This document shows, in pieces, positions 33,451 to 42,820 of a stretch of DNA of 64,000 nucleotides. The stretch's first letter is position 1. Each line of letters begins with the position of its first letter. Below the pieces are notes generated by a model. It ran no database searches. It had not been told where the DNA came from and was given only the letters and a program-made list of their open reading frames with translations. Source of the stretch: Nostoc sp. XA010 (GTDB lineage: Bacteria; Cyanobacteriota; Cyanobacteriia; Cyanobacteriales; Nostocaceae); contig NZ_JAIVFX010000002.1 of the NCBI RefSeq assembly GCF_020829625.1, forward strand, positions 186,001 to 250,000, read 5' to 3'. The position numbers and the translations under genes were made by a program.

Positions 33451-34074
33451 GAAGCAGGGGGCAGGGGGAATTTTTGTACAAGTTTCTCCTTCTCCCTGTC
33501 TCATACAAGACGACAAAAATAATTTACCTGTTATCAGGATGACAAAATTTATTTTGTATTTACTGATACATTAATAGTTATTTTTAGATTAAGATATTCA
33601 CACTTTTAGTGGTTACACTGTGGAAAAAGGTCAATTAGCGTGCAGATAATGGGTACTGACAGTTGTGATTTGTCAGTTGTTATCCTAATTACCACTGTTG
33701 ATATTTTCACAAGTCTTTGCAGCAAATGAATTAGCTGTGCGGCGTACAGATAAATGTTCGCCCCTACGCACCTATCCATAGCTGGAATGACCATCGACAG
33801 ATTATTCAGTTCTCAATCACTTTTCTTGAGAATCTGAGAATGGTAATGTTAATTAATTATACGGTTATTCAAAACTTTGATAGTTCCGAATTTCAGGCTA
33901 ATGGACATCACACATTCAAGCAACATCGTTAAATGGCTTAACCAGTTGGCAATTAGCTCAGTTAAAACCTAGTTGAGTCAGATGTAAGTTTGTAGCCATC
34001 TGGTGACAAGCATCCCTGGCTGCAAATCTATTAGATTAAGAAATATCAAGGTTTTGTTTGCCAAACTAGATTAT
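33451..34074. other. gene-free spacer upstream of the iron-ADH gene
   Basis: About 620 bases. A short GCAGGGGGCAGGGGG heptamer remnant lies at 33455-33470. The rest is AT-rich without repeats that I can define. The long distance to the ADH gene leaves room for a structured leader, but I see none I can name. Confidence 0.4.
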
Positions 34075-35268
34075 ATGTCTAATCAACTTTCTACTCAACC
34101 TTCTTTGTCTACTCAAACCTCTAGTTCATTATTTACGCTCACAGTTGCCCCAGCAAAAGTAATCCGTGGTTCTGGGGTGTTGCAAGCAGCCGCAGCAGAG
34201 ATCGCCTGTTTGGGAAGTCGTCCCTTAATTGTGGCAGGTGAGTCTACTCTCGCCATCAGCCGAAAAAATTTGCTCCCAGTTTTAGAAACGCAACAGTTAC
34301 ATACTGTCCAAGCTTCTTATGGTACAGATTGCTGCGAAGCTAGCCTGAAATCTTTACAGAAGAAAGCAAAAGAACATAAAGCTGATGTGATTATTGGTGT
34401 TGGTGGCGGTAAAGCCTTAGATACAGCAAAATTAGTCGCGCATCAGTTACAGTTACCAGTGGTGACAATTCCGACATCAGGATCAACTTGTGCAGCTTGG
34501 AGTGCCCTGTCGAATGTTTATTCGGAAAATGGGGCGTTTCTTTACGATGTGGGGCTGTCTCGTTGTCCCGATTTATTGATACTTGATTATGACTTGATTA
34601 AAACTGCACCACAACGGACTTTAGTAGCTGGAATTGGTGATGCGATCGCTAAGTGGTATGAAGCCTCAGTTAGCAGTGGGCATTTGCAAAACACTTTAAT
34701 TATTGCCGCAGTGCAACAAGCGCGAGTTTTGCGAGATATCTTGTTGCAAAAGTCAGCCCCCGCTCTAAAAGAACCAGGTACTGAAGTTTGGCGAGAAGTC
34801 GTAGACGCGACTGTTTTATTAGCTGGGGTAGTTGGAGGACTTGGAGGGGCGCAGTGTCGCACAGTTGCTGCTCATGCCGTGCATAATGGTTTAACGCACA
34901 TTTCAGGGCATGGCAGTATTCATGGCGAAAAGGTTGCTTTTGGAATTTTGGTACAACTGCGGTTAGAAGAAATGCTACAAGGCAATCAACTAGCAGCATC
35001 AGCACGGCAACAGTTGTTAAAGTTCTACACAGAAATTGGACTGCCCCAAAAATTAAGCGATCTGGGATTGGGCAATATTACATTAGGCGAGTTGCAAACA
35101 TCTGCTGAAATTGCCCTAGTTCCTAATTCTGACATCCATCGACTACCGTTTAAAGTCGCGCCAGAACAGTTGATGGCAGCAATGGTTTCTACCACTGCAC
35201 CTATAGATAGTAGAGATACTATAAATCGAGTTTCGCCCAAGGGAATCAGTGACGAGGTTGAAGCATGA
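34075..35268 (+). CDS. iron-containing alcohol dehydrogenase family protein (glycerol-dehydrogenase-like)
   Basis: 397 residues from the ATG at 34075; the frame is open 24 codons further but lacks a ribosome site. The NAD loop is IIGVGGGKALDTAKL and the nicotinamide contact is TIPTSGSTCAAWSALS. Metal ligands are suggested by GIGDAIAKW (Asp) and the two His regions VAAHAVHNGLTH and GHGSIHGEKVAFG. Members of this branch act on glycerol, 1,2-diols or amino alcohols, or work as dehydroquinate-synthase-like enzymes; the substrate is unknown here. The last four bases overlap the aminotransferase start (ATGA), so the two proteins are made from one transcript and likely share a pathway. Confidence 0.85.
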   Translation: MSNQLSTQPSLSTQTSSSLFTLTVAPAKVIRGSGVLQAAAAEIACLGSRPLIVAGESTLAISRKNLLPVLETQQLHTVQASYGTDCCEASLKSLQKKAKEHKADVIIGVGGGKALDTAKLVAHQLQLPVVTIPTSGSTCAAWSALSNVYSENGAFLYDVGLSRCPDLLILDYDLIKTAPQRTLVAGIGDAIAKWYEASVSSGHLQNTLIIAAVQQARVLRDILLQKSAPALKEPGTEVWREVVDATVLLAGVVGGLGGAQCRTVAAHAVHNGLTHISGHGSIHGEKVAFGILVQLRLEEMLQGNQLAASARQQLLKFYTEIGLPQKLSDLGLGNITLGELQTSAEIALVPNSDIHRLPFKVAPEQLMAAMVSTTAPIDSRDTINRVSPKGISDEVEA

Positions 35269-36497
35269 GTTTAAATTGGATTGTCCCAGCAGAACGGATA
35301 CAAAAACTGCCGCCCTATGTATTTGCCCGTTTAGATGAACTAAAAGCTAAAGCACGGGAACAAGGGTTAGATTTAATTGATTTGGGTATGGGAAACCCTG
35401 ATGGTGCAACACCAGCACCAGTTGTAGAAGCTGCGATCACAGCCTTGAAAGATCCCGCCAATCACGGTTATCCTCCTTTTGAGGGTACTGCTAGTTTCCG
35501 CAGGGCGATTACCAACTGGTATCATCGCCGTTATGGTGTGGTTCTCGATCCTGATAGTGAAGCTTTACCGCTACTCGGTTCTAAAGAAGGTTTAACTCAT
35601 TTAGCACTTGCCTACGTTAACCCTGGCGATTTAGTTCTAGTTCCTTCCCCCGCTTATCCCGCCCATTTTCGGGGGCCAGCGATCGCAGGCGGGAAAATTC
35701 ACAGCTTGATCCTCAAACCAGAAAATGACTGGTTAATTGATTTAGCTGCAATTCCTGACGAGGTTGCAAGACAAGCTAAAATTCTCTATTTCAACTATCC
35801 CAGCAATCCCACTGCTGCCACCGCCCCCCGCGAATTTTTTGAAGAAATCGTCGCCTTCGCCCGCAAATATGAAATTTTGCTGGTACATGATTTGTGTTAT
35901 GCCGAGTTAGCTTTTGATGGTTATCAACCTACTAGCTTGCTAGAAATTCCCGGCGCGAAAGAAATTGGTGTAGAATTTCACACCTTATCTAAAACCTATA
36001 ATATGGCTGGTTGGCGCGTTGGGTTTGTGGTGGGTAATCGTCATGTAATTCAAGGTTTACGGACACTGAAAACTAACTTGGATTACGGCATTTTTGCAGC
36101 ATTACAAACAGCAGCCGAAACAGCTTTGCAATTGCCAGATGTGTATTTACATGAAGTACAACAACGCTACCGTACCCGCCGCGATTTTTTGATTCAAGGG
36201 TTAGGAGAGTTGGGTTGGGATATCCCTAAAAGCAAGGCGACTATGTATCTTTGGGTGAAGTGTCCTGTGGGTATGGGTTCCACGGATTTTGCCTTGAATG
36301 TGTTGCAGCAAACTGGCGTTGTTCTTACCCCAGGTAATGCCTTTGGGGTTGCAGGTGAGGGTTATGTCAGAATCAGTTTGATTGCCGACTGCGATCGCTT
36401 GGGTGAAGCTTTACATCGCTTTAAGCAAGCTGGCATCCGCTATCAACCTGAAAGCGTAGTTTCTACTTCAGGAGCGATCGCCGATCTTGTTAGTTGA
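35265..36497 (+). CDS. class I/II PLP-dependent aminotransferase (aspartate/LL-diaminopimelate aminotransferase-like)
   Basis: 410 residues. Fold-type I signatures are in order: DLIDLGMGNPDGATPAPVVE, then NHGYPPFEGTASFRRAI, GSKEGLTHLALAYVNPGDLV, the NYPSNPTAATAP loop (Asn contact to PLP), HDLCYAELAFDG (Asp to the pyridine N) and the Schiff-base lysine in FHTLSKTYNMAGWRVGF. The C-terminal Arg is in EGYVRISLIAD. The sequence is close to the branch annotated as aspartate or LL-DAP aminotransferase in cyanobacteria; the exact amino donor is not fixed by the sequence. It starts inside the stop of the iron-ADH gene. Confidence 0.88.
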   Translation: MSLNWIVPAERIQKLPPYVFARLDELKAKAREQGLDLIDLGMGNPDGATPAPVVEAAITALKDPANHGYPPFEGTASFRRAITNWYHRRYGVVLDPDSEALPLLGSKEGLTHLALAYVNPGDLVLVPSPAYPAHFRGPAIAGGKIHSLILKPENDWLIDLAAIPDEVARQAKILYFNYPSNPTAATAPREFFEEIVAFARKYEILLVHDLCYAELAFDGYQPTSLLEIPGAKEIGVEFHTLSKTYNMAGWRVGFVVGNRHVIQGLRTLKTNLDYGIFAALQTAAETALQLPDVYLHEVQQRYRTRRDFLIQGLGELGWDIPKSKATMYLWVKCPVGMGSTDFALNVLQQTGVVLTPGNAFGVAGEGYVRISLIADCDRLGEALHRFKQAGIRYQPESVVSTSGAIADLVS

Positions 36498-36582
36498 TTA
36501 GACGAAGGAAACCCAACATTACATGACTAAAATGATTGCTGATCGTGTTTGGTATAATGTAAAGAAATAGAAAGAGTTAACA

Positions 36583-36921
36583 ATGATTGGTACTAATATA
36601 TACATCAGTCAAGAAACTCAAGAATCTCTAATTAAAGCTGCGGCTTTAAAAAAAATGTCTGTTGAAGAACTAGCTTCTTCTATTTTGAGTGAAAGTATTC
36701 AAGAAAAGTTGGGGCAAATCAGATATTCTTCGGAAAAGAAAAGCAAATTTGCCCTTAATCCTCTTGGAGAAATGCAACCCTATGCTTATTTGGCAGATCC
36801 TAATGAACCCGTTATTTCTGATGATGATTGGGAAATGAATCAAAATTATGAAGTGAACGATTTGTGTTCATTCTTGATACTCATATTTGGGTTTGGTGGA
36901 ATCACAATGATTCAAAGTTGA
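36583..36921 (+). CDS. VapB-like antitoxin (probably read-through extended)
   Basis: 112 codons. IYISQETQESLIKAAALKKM, then SVEELASSILSESIQEKL is a ribbon-helix-helix or AbrB-like DNA-binding start; the middle DDDWEMN is a normal antitoxin end before a VapC start. The last 25 residues (LCSFLILIFGFGGITM) are the PIN gene read in another frame, so either a stop was lost or the antitoxin really overlaps by 58 bases. The PIN gene follows directly, as in type II toxin-antitoxin modules. Confidence 0.6.
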   Translation: MIGTNIYISQETQESLIKAAALKKMSVEELASSILSESIQEKLGQIRYSSEKKSKFALNPLGEMQPYAYLADPNEPVISDDDWEMNQNYEVNDLCSFLILIFGFGGITMIQS

Positions 36922-37181
36922 CTCCTCTCCACCGCGAAGCAATAAATAGGGAAAAACCTCATGGTTTAGGTGTTTGCTCGATAAGTTTGTTAGAAATTAG
37001 CAGACTTGTTACCCAAAATAAGTTAATTCTTCCATGTTCGATTCAAGAATGGTTCGATATTGCTTTGGCACAAGAGGGACTAATTCTTCTATCAATTACT
37101 CCCCAAATTGCCATTGATTTATACTCCCTTCCAGGAAATTTTCATAAAGATCCAGCCGATAGAATTATCGTTTCAACATAA
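36864..37181 (+). pseudogene. VapC-like PIN-domain toxin, 3'-truncated
   Basis: 105 codons from GTG 36864. The start VFILDTHIWVWWNHNDSKL has the first catalytic Asp of PIN ribonucleases, SISLLEISRLV gives the Glu, and KDPADRIIVST carries the third Asp of DPxDRxIxAT. The family goes on for about 20-25 residues (usually with a LxTxD motif), but the frame ends right after IIVST. The last acidic residue and helix are missing, so activity is doubtful. The end lies at the junction with an aquaporin relic that has lost its 5' part. Confidence 0.75.
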
Positions 37182-37182
37182 T

Positions 37183-37449
37183 TCTGCCTTGATGTTAACT
37201 GCGATCGCAGCTTGAGCCTTACTACTAATTAGTTTGGGGCGAGTTGCGAATTTAGGGGCGACTCTACCACTGAATGGCAATTGGTTGTAATCTTTGGTGT
37301 TAGAGTTCGTTCTCACCTTTATTTTGATGTTTGTAATTTTGGGTTCTGCACTAAATCGCCGCGCCTATCTTGGCTTTGCTGGGTTAGCGATTGGGTTGAC
37401 GGTGGCGATGGAAGCAGCATTTATGGGGTCAATTACAGGTGCAGTATAA
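37183..37449 (+). pseudogene. aquaporin (MIP family) relic
   Basis: Translation from 37183 reads SALMLTAIAA, a TGA (37213), then ALLLISLGRVANLGATLPLN, then a TAA (37288), then SLVLEFVLTFILMFVILGSA, LNRRAYLGFAGLAIGLTVAM and EAAFMGSITGA. This is the middle of an AqpZ-type water/small-solute channel (compare NVGATLP, FVLEFxLTFxLMFVI, DRRAxGxFAGLAIGLTVAxE and GPITGA). The second NPA motif that should follow ITGA is missing, and so is the whole N-terminal half. Two in-frame stops show it is dead. Confidence 0.82.
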
Positions 37450-37552
37450 ATTAAGTTGATAATTATCCGGATTGACGACAAAATCAGTGTATTTACTAAA
37501 TACAAAGTGTTATATAACTCACAACACTATTTGATTTAGTATAAACAATTTT

Positions 37553-38104
37553 ATGTTGTCTGATTTAGATTTAGTTCGAGAGTTCGTATCCAACTCTATT
37601 CAGAAAAAAGATATTTTATTGGCAAATCGTTCTTTAGCAGCACAAACAGTTTATAATACTAACCGTCTAGCAACAAAAGCTGAAGGCGTAATTGCCACTG
37701 CCCAATTAAATACCACACAAACGGAATTTTTGATTCTGTCTAACTCATTCCATTGGGAATTACTGAATCAGGCTTTACCGGAATCCAATTTTCTCCTGAA
37801 AGGAAACATAGATAGTAGTGGTTTCTATCACTATCAACACTGCCAAGTTCCTAAAAACTATAGGTTGCAATGTACTAAATCTGTATTTTTATGGCAAGCC
37901 TGGTGGAAATATCGCAAAAATAATTTACAACGAGGAATTCCATTGGATATTTTAATCCAGACAAGAGATTCATGGTATCCAATCAAAGATTTAAGCATTA
38001 GTAATGGAATTCTGTATGTCAAAACTTTAGTAAGTGAGATAGAAGTTTATGCAGATGATTTAGTGATTTGGTTAAGCAAAAGTGAAGTAAATTCTCAAAA
38101 TTAG
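37553..38104 (+). CDS. conserved hypothetical protein
   Basis: 183 residues beginning MLSDLDLVREFVSNSIQKKD, then ILLANRSLAAQTVYNTNRLA, a helical N-terminus; the C-terminal half has a Trp/Tyr-rich block (VFLWQAWWKYRKNN) and ends with strands (ILYVKTLVSEIEVYADDLVI). I recall similar proteins of unknown function in other Nostocales, but no named family. Soluble, no signal peptide. It stands alone. Confidence 0.6.
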   Translation: MLSDLDLVREFVSNSIQKKDILLANRSLAAQTVYNTNRLATKAEGVIATAQLNTTQTEFLILSNSFHWELLNQALPESNFLLKGNIDSSGFYHYQHCQVPKNYRLQCTKSVFLWQAWWKYRKNNLQRGIPLDILIQTRDSWYPIKDLSISNGILYVKTLVSEIEVYADDLVIWLSKSEVNSQN

Positions 38105-38189
38105 TCATTAGTGAAACTTCAACCCTCTCTACTCCTCATAAATCAGTTCCCGATCGCTTTGATAGAAAGAAGTGAAGCAGGAGTTTTTT

Positions 38190-41100
38190 TCAAGTGTGCT
38201 GTTCGTTTGTGAATGAATTATGTCTTTTTCGAGCTTCCAAGGATTGTAAGTTAGTTTTCAGATCGCCACAACTACAAATCAGGTTAGCGATCGCTCGAAC
38301 TAATTTCGCTGGCTCCACAGGCTTGGTGATATGCTGCCCAAATCCGGCGGCGATTGCCTGTTGATGATCAGCCTCAGCTGCATAAGCTGTAAGGGCGATC
38401 GCTGGAATTGTCCCTCCCATCTCTGGTGACATAGCTCTGATTCTACGCATCAGCATATAGCCGTCTACTTCCGGCATTCCAATGTCGCTTAACAGCAGAT
38501 TTGGCTGGAACTCAGGTATGATTCGTAGTGCTTCCATAGCAGATGCGGTCTGAGTTACGATTGCACCAGACTGCTCTAAAATGAAAGCAATTAACTCTCG
38601 CGTATCACGTTCATCATCCACAAGGAGAACTTTTACTCCATTTAGATCGGGCGAATCATCAAGTTGTCTATCAATTTGATGGCTATTAAAATGAGTCTTC
38701 ATTAGAGGTAACATGACTGTAAAGGTTGCTCCCTGTTCTTCGCCCAAACTTTCTGCCTTAACTGTGCCGCCATGTAGCTCTACGATGTGACGGACAATAG
38801 CTAATCCTAATCCCAGTCCGCCAAATTTCCTGGTAGTTGCACCATCAGCTTGTCGGAAGTAGTCAAATACGAATGGTAAAAAATCTGGGCTAATTCCCTT
38901 ACCTGTGTCACTGACTCGAAGTTGAGCCTGAGAACCAATAGACTGTAAACTGATTTCTACCTGTCCACCTTGGGGCGTAAACTTAATAGCATTGGAAAGT
39001 AGATTCCAGATAACTTGCTGCAAGCGGCCTGAATCACCAGTTACTAGGAATTTTGGATCGCCCGTTTGGGACGCTAGAAGCGCAACTTGGATTTGGGATT
39101 TTAGCTTGTCAGGTTGCTTGTTAAAATCGATATCTAAATTTCTATGAGGATTTTGTAATCCAAAATCTAAAATTGTAAATCGCAAATTGATAGATTTGGC
39201 TTGGGCAGCTAGACGGACTGTTTCTATTGCGGATGCGATCGCAGTTTCTAGATTCACAGGAGCAATATTCAGACTGAGTTTACCTTGCAAAATGCGAGAG
39301 ACATCCAACAAATCTTCAATTAGTTGAGTCTGAAGCTTGGCATTGCGCTCAATGGTTTCGAGAGCGCGAGTGGTGGTTGCTTCATCATACTTTTTAGTTT
39401 GCAGTAACTTCGACCATCCCAGGATCGGGTTTAGCGGCGTGCGAAGTTCGTGGGAAAGAACCGCCAAAAATTCATCTTTGATTCGGTTAGCTTGGACTAA
39501 TTGCTCTTTTTGCTGCTGTAACGAAGCCATCAACTGAGAGCGTTCCAGAGCAACCGCCACCTGATCGGAGGTTGCTTGTAGCAGGGCAATTTCCTCAGAA
39601 GTGAAGCGGGTACGGGTGCGACTAGCAAAGGAGAGGACACCAAGCAGCTTTCCCTGAGCAATTAATGGTTGACCTGCATAAGCTGTGATTCCCAAAGCAG
39701 TAAGGATGTCGGTATTTGGATGGTTAGAGTGCAACACATCATTGAGGACGATTTGACGGCGTTCTTGTGCCACTTGTCCGCAAATACCTTGATTAAATTC
39801 TAAATATTGAATTGCTTGAAATACTTCATCAGTAATGCCGTTCCAGCCTACTAACCGAAGTTTCTGTTTATTTCCGTGCGTCTCAATTAAATAGTGAAAG
39901 TAAAAATGCAAATCCATCTGCGCCGAGAGTTTGCTAAACAAGCTGTTCATTAGATCCAAGGGGCGCTCGGTTGAAAGCAAATCACTGGTTGTTTCAGAAA
40001 GCAGCTTGAGTCTTTCACTGCGCTCTTGCAAGGCAAGTTCAGCAAGCTGACGTTCACGAAGGGCGCGTTCGCGTTCGGTGATGTCAACTGCAACCCCTCC
40101 TACCAGGCTTTGCCCAGATGCATTTGCAATGGGAAACTTATATACCAAAAATTCGCCGAGGGTGCCATCTGTGCGTGGGGCAGACTCGATCGCTTCAAAA
40201 ACCTGATTCGTCTGAGAAACCATTCTAATGTTATCGAGGAAGGGTTGAGCGATTTGGGCTGGGTATAGGTCAAAAATATTTTTATTAATCGCCTTATTTG
40301 TTGCTACATCGAATGTACTTAGATAAGTTGGACTGAGGTAAAGTACACGCCCGTCTGCATTCGTAATCCACGCTGCGGCGGGAATATTGTCCATAAAAGC
40401 TTGAAATTGCTCTTGACTCTGACTCAGCGCTTTTTTAGCTTGCTGGAGATCGCTGATATCAAGAATCAATGCAACCGAGTTCTGTTGAGATTGGCCTAAT
40501 ACAGAGTAGCCAACTACAACTGGGACAATAGAACCATCCTTGCGAATGCATTTCTTCTCATAAGGAGTACAGGTTCCCTTCGCTGTTGCCTCGGCAATAG
40601 CCAGTTCATCTAAATATTGGTACTCAGGAGGCGTGATATCAGTCCAGCGTAGTCTGCCTGCCTGGATATCTGCTTGGGTATAGCCCACAATTCGCAAGAA
40701 CTCGTCGTTGGCTTCAGTAATTCTACCATTCACATCAGCAAAGAGAATACCAACTATATTCGCTTGGAAAAAACTTTTGAGGCGTTCTTCACTTGCTTGG
40801 ATTGCTTTCTCTACTTGCTTGCGTTGGCTGATGTCACGGAAGAAAATGTCAAGACCATCCTCACAAGGGTAGGCGTGAATCTCCAGCCACAGGTCATACT
40901 TGGACGGCAAGTAGTAATGATGCTCGAAGTGGACGGGAATCTGTTCTGCCATTGCCCGTCGGTACTGCCGCTCTACATTAGTGCCTACTGATGCAGACCA
41001 CTCCTCCCAGTGCGACTTACCGATAACCTCTGTCCGGGATTTGCGGTTAATTCGCTCTGCTTCGGCATTTTGGTAGATGATTCGCCAATCCCGGTCTAAA

Positions 41101-41921
41101 GTAATAAATGCATCACTCATGTTTTCTAGAGTGCGTGTGTTCCGCTCATTGGCTTGCTGTAATGCCGCTTGGGCTTGTTTGCGTTCGCTCAAATCAACAA
41201 CGAAGCCAATGACCGTTTCTTGAGTATCTCCCAGGACAACAGAACCGAGCAGAACGGCAATGCGATCGCCATTTTTGCAGATATATTCCTTCTCAAAGGG
41301 TTTACATACTCCGGTTGTTCTGAGTTCTTTTACTGAACGCTCACTCAATAAAAGATATTCGTCTGGGGTAATCTCGCGCCAGTTTATTTGGTTAGCGTCA
41401 AAGTCTTTTCGCGTATAGCCGACCATCTTCAGAAAAGCATCATTGGCTTCCATGATCGAGCCGTTGCTCATATCAGTTACGATAACTCCAATGATGTTGG
41501 ATTCTGCCAGTCGGCTAAACCGCATTTCGCTATTTTGCAACAACTTTAGGCTTGTTTCTGCTTTGTGTCTGGCAGTTCGCAACTCTGAAGAGAGGGCGGT
41601 AATTAAGAAAGATACTAGTGAAAACGAGGTTAATCGTACCAAGACGTTCGGGCTGAGGAAATTGAACGAGTAGACTGGCTCGATCAAAAAATAGAGAGCA
41701 GTTGTAACAGAAAGAGCGATCGCTAGTACTCCAAGTCCCATGCCGCCATACCAAGCACTGATTGCCACGGCAGCATAAAATAATGTAAATACGCTCGGAT
41801 CGAAGACTGGCAACAACAGTCGCGTCAACAGTAGCGCCGCTATGACTGCCAGAATCATCACGCTGTATGTTAGTAACCAAGAGCGCATCATCAAAATTTT
41901 TTCGAGTACTTTGACCATCAT
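38190..41921 (-). CDS. hybrid sensor histidine kinase (DUF4118 membrane domain, PAS x4, GAF, kinase, receiver)
   Basis: 1243 residues. The N-terminal 110 residues hold four helices of the KdpD-type DUF4118 domain (for example VMILAVIAALLLTRLLLPVF, FTLFYAAVAISAWYGGMGLG). Four PAS modules follow (about 130-640), each after an ERKQAQxALQ or similar linker; then a GAF domain (about 650-820), HisKA with AVLSHELRTPLNPILGWSKL, a HATPase with NLLSNAIKFTPQGG and KFGGLGLGLAIVRHIVELHG, and a receiver with the phosphoacceptor in LLLSDIGMPEVDGYMLM. The signal is unknown; PAS ligands could be redox or heme. The XRE gene ends one base before this start, so both are cotranscribed. Confidence 0.93.
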   Translation of the reverse strand: MMVKVLEKILMMRSWLLTYSVMILAVIAALLLTRLLLPVFDPSVFTLFYAAVAISAWYGGMGLGVLAIALSVTTALYFLIEPVYSFNFLSPNVLVRLTSFSLVSFLITALSSELRTARHKAETSLKLLQNSEMRFSRLAESNIIGVIVTDMSNGSIMEANDAFLKMVGYTRKDFDANQINWREITPDEYLLLSERSVKELRTTGVCKPFEKEYICKNGDRIAVLLGSVVLGDTQETVIGFVVDLSERKQAQAALQQANERNTRTLENMSDAFITLDRDWRIIYQNAEAERINRKSRTEVIGKSHWEEWSASVGTNVERQYRRAMAEQIPVHFEHHYYLPSKYDLWLEIHAYPCEDGLDIFFRDISQRKQVEKAIQASEERLKSFFQANIVGILFADVNGRITEANDEFLRIVGYTQADIQAGRLRWTDITPPEYQYLDELAIAEATAKGTCTPYEKKCIRKDGSIVPVVVGYSVLGQSQQNSVALILDISDLQQAKKALSQSQEQFQAFMDNIPAAAWITNADGRVLYLSPTYLSTFDVATNKAINKNIFDLYPAQIAQPFLDNIRMVSQTNQVFEAIESAPRTDGTLGEFLVYKFPIANASGQSLVGGVAVDITERERALRERQLAELALQERSERLKLLSETTSDLLSTERPLDLMNSLFSKLSAQMDLHFYFHYLIETHGNKQKLRLVGWNGITDEVFQAIQYLEFNQGICGQVAQERRQIVLNDVLHSNHPNTDILTALGITAYAGQPLIAQGKLLGVLSFASRTRTRFTSEEIALLQATSDQVAVALERSQLMASLQQQKEQLVQANRIKDEFLAVLSHELRTPLNPILGWSKLLQTKKYDEATTTRALETIERNAKLQTQLIEDLLDVSRILQGKLSLNIAPVNLETAIASAIETVRLAAQAKSINLRFTILDFGLQNPHRNLDIDFNKQPDKLKSQIQVALLASQTGDPKFLVTGDSGRLQQVIWNLLSNAIKFTPQGGQVEISLQSIGSQAQLRVSDTGKGISPDFLPFVFDYFRQADGATTRKFGGLGLGLAIVRHIVELHGGTVKAESLGEEQGATFTVMLPLMKTHFNSHQIDRQLDDSPDLNGVKVLLVDDERDTRELIAFILEQSGAIVTQTASAMEALRIIPEFQPNLLLSDIGMPEVDGYMLMRRIRAMSPEMGGTIPAIALTAYAAEADHQQAIAAGFGQHITKPVEPAKLVRAIANLICSCGDLKTNLQSLEARKRHNSFTNEQHT

Positions 41922-41922
41922 C

Positions 41923-42177
41923 TTAAGAGTCCTCCCGTTGCTCCGCCTTTAGGAGATACTCGTTCAGTAGTCTTTTGCCTGGTTGGCCCATTTTCTGTAA
42001 CATTTCTTCAATTAGCTTTAGTGCCATTTGTGAAGGCACTGTAGATCCGTTCTCCCAGCGATTAACTGTACGTAGGGAAACTCCTAACTTGGCTGCAAAC
42101 TTCTCCTGGGAGAGATCTAGCTGCTGCCGAAGTTCACGGATTAAATCTGAAATTTTTAGTGACTTTCCTAGTTCCAT
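41923..42177 (-). CDS. XRE-family helix-turn-helix regulator
   Basis: 84 residues. KISDLIRELRQQLDLSQEKF, then AAKLGVSLRTVNRWENGSTV, then PSQMALKLIEEML is the Cro/C1-type helix-turn-helix with the usual SQxxFAxxLGVSxxTVxRWExG core. The C-terminal KRLLNEYLLKAEQREDS is a short tail. It ends one base before the hybrid kinase start, so the kinase could act on or with this regulator, or the regulator could control the operon. Confidence 0.9.
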   Translation of the reverse strand: MELGKSLKISDLIRELRQQLDLSQEKFAAKLGVSLRTVNRWENGSTVPSQMALKLIEEMLQKMGQPGKRLLNEYLLKAEQREDS

Positions 42178-42820
42178 AATAGGAAGAGTAAGACAGGTGT
42201 CTCGCCATCTGTCTCCAGCTTGAGGAAGAATTTAAACTGTCATTAGTTATTATCAACTTCATCTTTTGGCTAAATACCAATATTACTTATCAACCTTGAT
42301 CAATTACTGTTCACCGATTTAAGTCCCCGCCATACTTCTGATAACTGTTAACTGTTTTAAGGTGGTGTGACAAAAAAGTGTTGAGACAAAATAACTGTAT
42401 CAGCTAACTATAAAATAAAAATTAAATTTTCTCAGGTTCGTGATGCCAAAATAGTATTGTTATAAACGCTCTGAGAATTTTCAAGGTTCATGCATCGCCA
42501 AAAATCTATGGGTGGTGTATTACACAGTCATGCTTCATAACATACTTAATATTATCTTTCCAAAACATGTAGTTAATTTTACTTCTAAGAGGATGTTTTA
42601 AAAGTCCTCTGGTTAGTAGCAGAACGTTTTAAATCCCCCTTAAAAAGGGGGACTTTGATTCCAGTTACCCCCGCTTTAAGGGGGTTAGGGGGGAGCAATA
42701 AGTGCCTAAAATTACAGCCAAACACTTTTAAAACAACTTCTAAGGTAAGATACCAATAGTAAATTTATAAAGCTATAATAAGATTTAAATAAAATTTGTG
42801 TTTAATTAATATCATTAGTT
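42178..42820. other. gene-free spacer with a MITE-like element
   Basis: About 640 bases between divergent genes. The main feature is the 146-base element at 42590-42735, listed separately. The remainder is AT-rich with no frame. Confidence 0.5.
42590..42735. mobile_element. miniature inverted-repeat element with 9-bp target duplication
   Basis: Terminal inverted repeats TGTTTTAAAAGT (42594-42605) and ACTTTTAAAACA (42724-42735) bound a 146-base non-coding element. Identical 9-base direct repeats ACTTCTAAG flank it (42581-42589 and 42736-42744), as expected for a transposition target duplication. Inside is a C-rich/G-rich hairpin pair (CCCCCTT...AAGGGGG at about 42636-42690). No transposase is encoded, so it must move in trans. 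Confidence 0.78.

Noticed and set aside
33606-33794. 62-codon minus-strand frame in the spacer before the iron-ADH gene
   Set aside because: No motif, no ribosome site and odd composition.
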